In this document: one piece after another, positions 1 through 4,796 of the stretch | Layout: each line of letters begins with the position of its first letter | Numbering within the stretch: the first letter of the stretch is position 1 | Source: Methanoregulaceae archaeon UBA288 | GTDB taxonomy: Archaea; Halobacteriota; Methanomicrobia; Methanomicrobiales; Methanospirillaceae | Direction: 5' to 3' | DNA: 5,982 nt | Assembly: GCA_002495225.1 (NCBI GenBank) | Contig: DAEF01000246.1 | Location: 1-5,982 of the forward strand | The notes under the pieces: model-generated | Told to the model about the DNA's origin: nothing | Databases searched by the model: none | The model's input: the letters and a program-made list of their open reading frames with translations, nothing else | Translations under genes and position numbers: made by a program

Positions 1-529
1 CTACATCTGCTACGACAACGAGGCCTACGGCAACACGGGTATGCAGCGATCGGGATCGACCCCCATGGGCGCGATCACGACCACGACGCCCGGGGGGAAG
101 ACCGACGCGAAGAAGGACCTCGGCCGGATCGTGGCCGCGCACGACCTCCCGTACATGGCGACGGCCTGCGCCTCGTATCCCCAGGACCTCTACGCGAAAG
201 TGTCAAAGGCCCTCTCGATCCCCGGTCCGAAGTTCATCCACCTCCTCGCCCCATGCCCGCCGGGCTGGCGATACTCGGCCGAGCGGTCGGTCGAGATCGG
301 CAAGCTCGCGGTGAAGACGGGGCTCTGGGTGCTGTACGAGCGCGAGCACGGCCAGCTCCGGATCAACCCTGTCTCGAAGGCCGCGATGAAGCGCCCGGCC
401 TCGATCGACGACTACCTGGGGGCGCAGGGGCGCTTCAAGGGGATGTCGGGCGAGGCGAAGGCCGCGCTCGCGGCCGCCATGGAGCGTAACCACCGTCGGC
501 TCCTCGCCGAGGAGGCGGGCCAATGCTGA
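1..529 (+). CDS. porB: Pyruvate synthase (pyruvate:ferredoxin oxidoreductase) subunit beta, 5'-truncated by window edge
   Basis: This is the C-terminal ~175 residues of the thiamine-diphosphate-binding beta subunit. The open frame runs in from base 2 with no start in view. An internal ATG at 41 lies inside a conserved motif and is not the real start. The first residues, YDNEAYGNTGMQRSG, are the end of the TPP/Mg-binding region (the Asn and Tyr of the D-N-E-x-Y signature). The segment STPMGAITTTTPGGK follows, as is usual in this family. The APCPPGW motif (Cys codon 254-256) supplies the last cysteine ligand of the beta-subunit [4Fe-4S] cluster; the other three would lie upstream of the window. 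The stop is TGA 527-529, and the gene overlaps porA by 7 nt. With alpha, gamma and delta it forms the cytoplasmic enzyme that makes pyruvate from acetyl-CoA, CO2 and reduced ferredoxin, or runs in reverse. A 2-oxoisovalerate-specific (Vor) paralogue cannot be excluded from sequence alone, but pyruvate is the more likely substrate. Confidence 0.93.
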   Translation, partial: YICYDNEAYGNTGMQRSGSTPMGAITTTTPGGKTDAKKDLGRIVAAHDLPYMATACASYPQDLYAKVSKALSIPGPKFIHLLAPCPPGWRYSAERSVEIGKLAVKTGLWVLYEREHGQLRINPVSKAAMKRPASIDDYLGAQGRFKGMSGEAKAALAAAMERNHRRLLAEEAGQC

Positions 530-1629
530 CGATCGCGACGGGCAACAGGGCAGTCGCTGAGGCCGCGAAGGCGGCGAGGCCCGGCGTGATCGCCGCGTAC
601 CCGATCACGCCGCAAACGGAGATCGTCGAGCAGCTCGCGAGCTACGTGGCCGACGGATCGCTCGACGCGGACTACATCCCGGTCGAGTCCGAGCACTCGG
701 CCATGGCCGCCTGCATCGGGGCCTCCGCCGCGGGCGCGCGGACCTTCACGGCGACCTCGTCTCACGGTTTGCTGTACATGCAGGAGATGCTCCACTGGGC
801 GGCCGGGGCCCGGACGCCGGTGGTGATGGCCAACGTGAACCGCGCCCTCGGCCCCGGCTGGAACATCTGGGCCGAGCACACGGACGCCTTCTCCCAGCGG
901 GACACGGGCTGGCTCCAGGTCTTCGTCGGGAGCGTGCAGGAGGCCTACGACGCGACCCTCATGGCTTTCCGGATCGCCGAGGACGAGCGCGTGCTCCTGC
1001 CGGTGATGGTGAACCAGGACGGGTTCCTCCTCTCGCACATCACGCAGTCGCTCGAGTCGGTCGAGGTCGGCGACTTCATCCCGCCGTTCTCGCTCCCGCA
1101 CGCGATCGACACCGCCCGGCCCCGTGGGTACGGGACCCTGACCGGCCCGGAGCACTACTACCGGTTCCGGTGGGACATGGAGCGTTCCATGCGGGCGTCG
1201 AAGGAGGTGATCCGCGAGACCGAGGCAGAGTTCGCGCGCCGCTTCGGCCGGGCGTACGGTCCGATCGAGGAGTACCGCTGCGAAGACGCGGACGTGATCG
1301 TGATCGCTCTCGGCACCCTCGGCAAGGAGGCCGAGGTCGCGGTCGACGTCCTCCGCGGGGAGGGGGTGAAGGCCGGGTCCATGCGCCTGCGCTGGTTCCG
1401 GCCGTTCCCGGCCCTCGATCTTTCCGGCCGCGACGTCGTGGTGATCGACCGCGACTACTCGTTCGGCTTCGGCGGCGTGGTCGCGCAGTCGGTGCGGGCG
1501 ACCACGCGGGCCGAGCCGTACTCGGTGATCGCCGGCCTCGGCGGCCAGGAGGTCACCTACGACGACATCGCGCAGTTCGTCCGCCAGCGTGAGGCGGGCG
1601 CCGAGTTCTGGTTCGGGGTGAGCGACTGA
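523..1629 (+). CDS. porA: Pyruvate synthase subunit alpha
   Basis: The product is 368 residues, a little short for PorA (usually about 380-400). It supplies the pyrimidine-binding half of the TPP site and the transketolase C-terminal-like domain. Visible motifs are YPITPQT (residues 26-32), VESEH (54-58, whose Glu55 should be the cofactor-activating glutamate) and TATSSHGLLYMQE (76-88). NVNRALGPGWNIW (104-116) follows; its Arg107 matches the substrate-binding arginine of PFOR. HTDAFSQRDTGW and VNQDGFLLSH complete the alpha-subunit signature. The C-terminal third, starting near VIVIALGTLGKEAEVAVDVL, is the domain II fold. The ATG at 523 is preceded by GGAGG at 511-515 (7 nt spacing), which sits inside the end of porB, so initiation is probably coupled to porB termination. 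The WNIWAEHTD stretch has some resemblance to 2-oxoisovalerate enzymes, so substrate assignment rests on overall similarity and gene set, not on one decisive residue. Confidence 0.93.
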   Translation: MLTIATGNRAVAEAAKAARPGVIAAYPITPQTEIVEQLASYVADGSLDADYIPVESEHSAMAACIGASAAGARTFTATSSHGLLYMQEMLHWAAGARTPVVMANVNRALGPGWNIWAEHTDAFSQRDTGWLQVFVGSVQEAYDATLMAFRIAEDERVLLPVMVNQDGFLLSHITQSLESVEVGDFIPPFSLPHAIDTARPRGYGTLTGPEHYYRFRWDMERSMRASKEVIRETEAEFARRFGRAYGPIEEYRCEDADVIVIALGTLGKEAEVAVDVLRGEGVKAGSMRLRWFRPFPALDLSGRDVVVIDRDYSFGFGGVVAQSVRATTRAEPYSVIAGLGGQEVTYDDIAQFVRQREAGAEFWFGVSD

Positions 1630-2156
1630 TGTTCGAGATCCGCATCCATTCGCGCGGCGGCCAGGGGGGCGTGACGGCGGCGAAATTGATCGCCCAGGCC
1701 GCGTTCCGCGACGGCAAGCACGCGACCGCCTTCCCGTTCTACGGGGCCGAGCGGCGCGGGGCGCCCGTGGTCTCGTTCGTCCGGATCAGCGACGCGCCCA
1801 TCAAGGTCTACTCGCAGGTCCGGGAGCCGGACATGGTGATCGTGCTCGACGCCTCGGTCATGGACTCGATCGACGTTCTGGCCGGGCTCAAGGAGGGAGG
1901 AGATGTCCTGATCAACGCGCCCGAGCCGCCCGTCCTCGGAAGCCACCCGGTGCACGCGGTCGACCTGACCGGGATCGCGCTCGCCCAGAAGCTCGTGGTC
2001 GCAGGCTCACCGATCCTGAACACGCCCGTCCTCGGCGCGCTCGCGAAGCTCGGGCTCGTCTCGATGGAGTCGGCCATCGCCGCCATCGCCGAGACGTTCT
2101 CCGACCCGCGGAACGTCGAGGTTGCGAAGGCCGCGTACGCGGAGGTGCAGGCATGA
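1629..2156 (+). CDS. porG: Pyruvate synthase subunit gamma
   Basis: This is a 175-residue gamma subunit (called PorC or PorG in different archaea), of normal length. It has the family N-terminus IHSRGGQGGVTAAKLIAQA (residues 5-23) followed by FPFYGAERRGAPVVSFVRI, which is diagnostic of the 2-oxoacid:ferredoxin oxidoreductase gamma domain that binds the CoA side of the substrate. A Rossmann-like segment with DMVIVLDASVM and a C-terminal helix-rich tail (SMESAIAAIAETF) complete it. The start ATG at 1629 shares its A with the porA stop (TGATG, 1627-1631). A GGTGA ribosome-binding site at 1617-1621 lies 7 nt upstream. The overlap with porD is ATGA at 2153-2156. Such tight packing implies stoichiometric co-translation of the complex. 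I see no truncation or missing motif. Confidence 0.94.
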   Translation: MFEIRIHSRGGQGGVTAAKLIAQAAFRDGKHATAFPFYGAERRGAPVVSFVRISDAPIKVYSQVREPDMVIVLDASVMDSIDVLAGLKEGGDVLINAPEPPVLGSHPVHAVDLTGIALAQKLVVAGSPILNTPVLGALAKLGLVSMESAIAAIAETFSDPRNVEVAKAAYAEVQA

Positions 2157-2410
2157 TCGATCTATCGAAGGAAAGGCTCGCGATGTCCGTGCCCGGCGAG
2201 GGCGCGGCCGGAAAGACGGGGTCCTGGCGGGTCTTCCGGCCCGTCGTGGACCGCGAGAAGTGCAACGCCTGCGGGCTCTGCGCGCTCTACTGCCCCGAGG
2301 GCGTGATCGACGCCGACCTGAACGTCGACCTCGAGTACTGCAAGGGCTGCGGGATCTGCGCGAACGAGTGCCCGAAGAAGGCCATCACGATGGTCCGCGA
2401 AGTGCGGTAA
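2153..2410 (+). CDS. porD: Pyruvate synthase subunit delta, 2x[4Fe-4S] ferredoxin
   Basis: This is an 85-residue ferredoxin-like subunit that passes electrons between the TPP site in the beta subunit and external ferredoxin. It carries two CxxCxxCxxxCP motifs, Cys37/40/43/47 (CNACGLCALYCP) and Cys63/66/69/73 (CKGCGICANECP), enough for two [4Fe-4S] clusters. It ends with the usual KKAITMVRE tail. About 35 residues precede the first cluster, which fits PorD proteins. The start at 2153 is chosen because GGAGGTG at 2141-2147 lies 5 nt upstream and the ATG overlaps the porG stop as ATGA. A second ATG at 2183 has a weaker GGAAAGG upstream and would give a protein 10 residues shorter. It is the last gene of the operon and is followed by a T-tract. 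Confidence 0.95.
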   Translation: MIDLSKERLAMSVPGEGAAGKTGSWRVFRPVVDREKCNACGLCALYCPEGVIDADLNVDLEYCKGCGICANECPKKAITMVREVR

Positions 2411-2427
2411 CCCGCCGCTATTTTTTT
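2404..2427 (+). terminator. Probable oligo-T terminator of the por operon
   Basis: A run of seven T residues (2421-2427) begins 11 nt after the porD stop codon, in otherwise GC-rich DNA. A short GCGG/CCGC inverted repeat (2404-2407 with 2412-2415 or 2415-2418) precedes it, but the stem is only 4 bp and probably incidental. Archaeal RNA polymerase can terminate on a T-rich stretch without a strong hairpin, so the T-tract is the meaningful signal. It also separates the por operon from the convergent HIT gene. Confidence 0.6.
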
Positions 2428-2454
2428 CGTTCCCGTTCAGTGCGGGGAGGCCGT

Positions 2455-2847
2455 TCACATGTGGTCGCGGTAGTCGCCGGCGGGGACCACGCGCCGGATC
2501 CCACCCCTCCAGCCGTTCTCGCGCTGGTCTCCCTCGTACCGCGGGACGACGTGGACGTGGCAGTGCATTACGGCCTGGCCCGCGGGCTTCCCGATGTTGA
2601 CGCCGATGTTGTAGCCGCCGGGGTAATACCGTTCGCCGATCCATTCCCGGGCCAGGTCCACGATCTCGAAGAACGTGTCCCGCTCCCCTGGCGCGAGGTC
2701 GAAGAAGCTCGCGACGTGCCGGAACGGGATCAGGAGGGTGTGCCCGTCGGCAACGGGGTACCGGTCGGCGCGGGCGTACCAGGCACCGTTCTCGAAGAGC
2801 ACGTCGGCCAGGTCGGGGTTGCAGAAGATGCAGGGCTCGTCCGTCAC
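2455..2847 (-). CDS. HIT family (histidine triad) protein
   Basis: This 130-residue protein belongs to the histidine-triad superfamily, which hydrolyses or transfers nucleoside monophosphates (AMP-lysine, ApnA and similar substrates). The triad is HCHVHVVPR with His95, His97 and His99. His97 should be the nucleophile equivalent, by family knowledge. Upstream, GHTLLIPFRHV (residues 35-45) is the conserved strand of the fold. An N-terminal CIFC (Cys6, Cys9) together with His44 and His95 would form the zinc site found in Hint-like members. WRGGIRRVVPAGDY at the C-terminus is also typical. Translation starts with GTG at 2847-2845; GGAG (minus strand, 2860-2857) lies 9 nt upstream, and the CxxC near the N-terminus fits this start. 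The gene is monocistronic, convergent with porD and divergent from the aminotransferase. The true substrate cannot be told from sequence. Confidence 0.93.
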   Translation of the reverse strand: MTDEPCIFCNPDLADVLFENGAWYARADRYPVADGHTLLIPFRHVASFFDLAPGERDTFFEIVDLAREWIGERYYPGGYNIGVNIGKPAGQAVMHCHVHVVPRYEGDQRENGWRGGIRRVVPAGDYRDHM

Positions 2848-2879
2848 GGGGATCGACTCCCTCTCGGGGGGCCCACGAG

Positions 2880-2889
2880 AAAAATATAT
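2880..2889. promoter_or_regulatory. TATA-like box in the HIT/aminotransferase divergent intergenic region
   Basis: AAAAATATAT (2880-2889) is the only clearly AT-rich stretch in the 130-nt gap between the two divergent genes. Read on the minus strand it is ATATATTTTT. It would place a start site near 2859, giving the HIT gene a leader of about 11 nt. Read on the plus strand it has a purine/A-rich left flank (GAGAAAA) resembling a BRE, and would predict a leader of roughly 65 nt for the aminotransferase. A weaker TCTATGG at about 2938-2944 could instead serve the aminotransferase. Direction is therefore unresolved. Confidence 0.45.
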
Positions 2890-2977
2890 GGCAGCGAAGG
2901 CGGACGGGCGACCGGTGCCGCCCGGTCATGAACAGGTCTATGGGATCGCCGTTCAAAGAGATCGGGTCAGGAATAGT

Positions 2978-4164
2978 ATGGAGTTCCGGTACGCTTCCCG
3001 CATGGAGCAGACCCACCGATCGTTCATCCGCGAGATCCTGAAGGTCACCGAGCAGCCGGGGGTGATCTCGTTTGCCGGCGGTCTGCCGAACCCGGACTGC
3101 TTCGACCCGGCAGGGATCCGGGACGCGGCCGTCGCCGTCCTGGACGAGCAGGGGGCGTCCGCGCTTCAGTACGCGACGACCGAGGGGTTCCTGCCGCTCC
3201 GCTCCTGGATCGCGGACCGCTACCGGCGCCGGCTCGGGCTCGAGGTCTCCCCGACGAGATTTTGATCACGAACGGCTCGCAGCAGTGCCTGGACCTGATC
3301 GGCAAGGTCCTGCTCGGCAGGGGCGATCCCTGCGCGATCGAGCGCCCCGGGTACCTCGGCGCCATCCAGGCCTTCAGCCTCTTCGAGCCAGCCTTCGTGC
3401 CCGTCCCGCTCGACGCCGGGGGGCCCGAGCCGGGCGCGCTCGGCGATGCCGCCCGCGCCGGAGCCCGGCTCTTCTACGGCGTGCCGAACTCGCAGAACCC
3501 GTCGGGGACGACCTGGTCCTCCGAACGGCGCCGGGAGGTGGCCGCCGCGCTCGAGGGGACCGGGACGATCATGGTCGACGACGACGCGTACGGCGAGCTC
3601 CGCTTCGACGGCCCGGCCCGTGTGCCCCTCCGTGCGCTCGCACCCGAGAGGACGGTGATGACGGGCTCGTTCTCGAAGATCCTGGCGCCGGGCATCCGGC
3701 TCGGGTGGTGCGTGGCGCCGCCCGCGATCATGCCCCACCTGGTCACGGCGAAACAGGCCTCGGACCTGCACTCGAACACCTTCGCCCAGCAGGTCGCGGC
3801 ACGGTACCTCGCGTCGATCCCGGTCGACGACCACATCGCCCGGATCACCGGGGTGTACCGCCGCCACCGGGACCTGATGCTGGCACTGGCCGCGGACCTC
3901 TTCCCGGAGGAGGTCTCGTGGACACGCCCCGACGGCGGGATGTTCGTCTGGCTGACCCTGCCTGCCGGCTGCTCCTCGCTGGCCCTCTTCGAGACCGCGC
4001 TGAAGAGCAACGTCGCCATCCTGCCCGGGCTCCCGTTCTACACCGACGGCGGCGGGGACCGGACCGTGCGGCTGAACTTCTCGAACGCGGACGAGGCGTC
4101 GCTCGAGGAGGGGATGCACCGGCTCGCCCGGGCCCTTGCCGGGCAGCTCCGGTCGGCCCCCTGA
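2978..4164 (+). pseudogene. PLP-dependent aminotransferase (LysN/ARO8-like, fold type I), interrupted by a one-base frameshift
   Basis: Two overlapping frames together encode one complete fold-type I aminotransferase of about 395 residues, the normal length for the 2-aminoadipate/aromatic/branched-chain group (LysN-, ARO8- and MocR-domain-like). The first part (2978-3265) carries the family N-terminus FIREILKVTEQPGVISFAGG and LQYATTEGFLPLR. The second part (from about 3253) carries LITNGSQQCLDLIGKVLL, YGVPNSQNPSG (PLP/substrate loop), VDDDAYGELRF (PLP-contacting Asp and Tyr), the Schiff-base lysine in SFSKILAPG (Lys codon 3676-3678, about residue 234), and VRLNFSN with the carboxylate-binding arginine. 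The frames join at about 3251-3256, where one G appears to be missing. The start ATG 2978 is preceded by AGGA at 2969-2972 and fits the family N-terminus; ATG 3002 is a poorer alternative. All catalytic residues survive, so either this is a recent lesion, a sequencing or assembly error, or the frame is recoded. Substrate specificity is not determinable. Confidence 0.85.
3250..3256 (+). other. Frameshift point within the aminotransferase gene
   Basis: In the upstream frame the codons read GAG GTC TCC CCG ACG AGA TTT TGA, stopping at 3263-3265. Reusing or adding one G at 3253 gives ...TCC CCG GAC GAG ATT TTG ATC ACG AAC GGC, which reads VSPDEILITNG, exactly the expected family sequence. The simplest explanation is loss of one G from an original CCCCGGACGAG. 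The TTG at 3262, which could be read as the start of a separate downstream frame, is internal to this conserved stretch and has no ribosome-binding site. Confidence 0.85.
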
Positions 4165-4213
4165 CGGGCGGCAGAGCAGGTGTCGCTCCCCGCGGCGACC
4201 GTCCGTGACCAAC

Positions 4214-4228
4214 CATGATATAGGAGGA
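4214..4228 (+). promoter_or_regulatory. TATA-like box / GGAGG motif upstream of the HEPN gene
   Basis: CATGATATA (4214-4222) is an isolated AT-rich element about 25 nt before the ATG at 4247. In archaea that spacing would put the transcription start at or next to the ATG and so give a leaderless mRNA. It abuts GGAGGAG (4223-4229), which looks like a ribosome-binding site but lies about 18 nt from the ATG, too far for normal use, and no good start codon sits at the right distance. The promoter reading is preferred, with modest confidence. Confidence 0.4.
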
Positions 4229-4246
4229 GCGCCCATCACGGCCCGT

Positions 4247-4660
4247 ATGGTACGAAGCGCGGCATACCAGGTCCGTAGGCCCCCGGCCGGGGCCCGGCGG
4301 TCCCCCGACGAGGCGCGGGAGCTGCTCGGAAAGGCGAGGTCGAGCCTCGCCCTCGCACGGTCGACCGGGCGGGGCGTCATGGTCGAGGACCTCTGTACGC
4401 TCGCCCGCCAGGCGGTCGAACGGGCCGTGCAGGCCGTCATGGTCGCCGAGGGGGTGCCTGTGCAGGCCGACGGGTCGATCGCCTCCATGCTTGCCGCGCT
4501 CGGGGCCTCAGGGGTGGATGTCCCCGACCGGCTCGGGCGGGCCGCGAACCTCTTCCCCGGCGAGACGCCGTACGAGCCGGTGCGCATCGAGAAGTACTAC
4601 GAGGCCGTGCTCGTGGCGACCGAGGCCCTCAGGTTCGCCGAGGCACGGGTCCGCGGCTGA
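4247..4660 (+). CDS. HEPN domain-containing protein, divergent
   Basis: This is a 137-residue, mostly helical protein. Residues 21-38 (DEARELLGKARSSLALAR) and 46-69 (VEDLCTLARQAVERAVQAVM and on to EG) match the first two helices of the HEPN fold, including the D-L-C-x-x-A-x-Q-A-x-E-x-A core. SIASMLAALGASGVDVPDRL (77-96) and EPVRIEKYYEAVLVATEAL (110-128) match the third and last helices. In relatives the second half usually has a histidine in the 'T-H' turn before helix 3 and a Y-x-x-x-x-RYPG segment. Here there is no histidine in the whole protein, and the RYP region is shortened to NLFPGETPYEP. The Rx4-6H RNase motif is therefore absent. HEPN proteins are often paired with a minimal nucleotidyltransferase, but none is adjacent here. 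The frame is open upstream to 4136, but conservation begins near residue 20, so ATG 4247 is adequate. It lies 82 nt after the aminotransferase and function is unknown. Confidence 0.78.
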   Translation: MVRSAAYQVRRPPAGARRSPDEARELLGKARSSLALARSTGRGVMVEDLCTLARQAVERAVQAVMVAEGVPVQADGSIASMLAALGASGVDVPDRLGRAANLFPGETPYEPVRIEKYYEAVLVATEALRFAEARVRG

Positions 4661-4796
4661 AGATCCCCGGCCTCATCTCCTTTCCGCCGGCACCCGTTCT
4701 TCAGGGATGCACCCGGCCTGTCGTGACCCCTTTTCGAGCGGATCGGGGCTACAGCCGGTGTCCCCGTGGTGGAAGGAGAAAAAAAGGAGTCTGGTC
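4661..4796. other. Convergent intergenic spacer
   Basis: This 136-nt gap lies between the HEPN gene (+) and the beta-helix gene (-). It holds the A7 tract described as the minus-strand terminator and a weak T4 stretch (4731-4734) that could serve the HEPN transcript. I see no convincing small gene or structured RNA in it. Confidence 0.5.
4779..4785 (-). terminator. Oligo-T terminator of the beta-helix gene
   Basis: Seven A residues on the plus strand (4779-4785) read as T7 on the minus strand, starting 12 nt after the TGA stop at 4799-4797. The tract is flanked by CTCC on both sides on the minus strand but has no obvious stem. It resembles the T7 tract after porD in length and spacing, which supports both as archaeal intrinsic termination signals. 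Confidence 0.6.

Noticed and set aside
412..1155. A 247-codon minus-strand open frame opposite porB/porA
   Set aside because: It is Arg/Gly/Val-rich shadow coding opposite well-conserved Por subunits; no motif or ribosome-binding site was seen.
2122..2931. A 269-codon plus-strand open frame across porD and opposite the HIT gene
   Set aside because: It is out of frame with porD, Arg/Val/Asp-rich, and crosses the T7 tract; no domain was seen.
2162..3016. A 284-codon minus-strand open frame spanning porD, the spacer and the HIT gene
   Set aside because: It overlaps two certain genes in a different frame and crosses the terminator; the composition is that of a shadow frame.
3262..4164. A separate aminotransferase gene starting at TTG 3262
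   Set aside because: The TTG is the Leu of the conserved ILITNG motif, no ribosome-binding site precedes it, and the product would lack the N-terminal substrate-binding arm.
4182..4199. GTCGC/GCGAC inverted repeat after the aminotransferase stop as a hairpin terminator
   Set aside because: The stem is only 5 bp with an 8-nt loop and is not followed by a T-tract; this is expected by chance in DNA this GC-rich.
3220..4587. A 455-codon open frame on the minus strand across the aminotransferase and HEPN genes
   Set aside because: It is a GC-rich antisense shadow. The product is low-complexity Arg/Gly/Ala/Pro with no recognisable fold, while the plus strand carries clear catalytic motifs.
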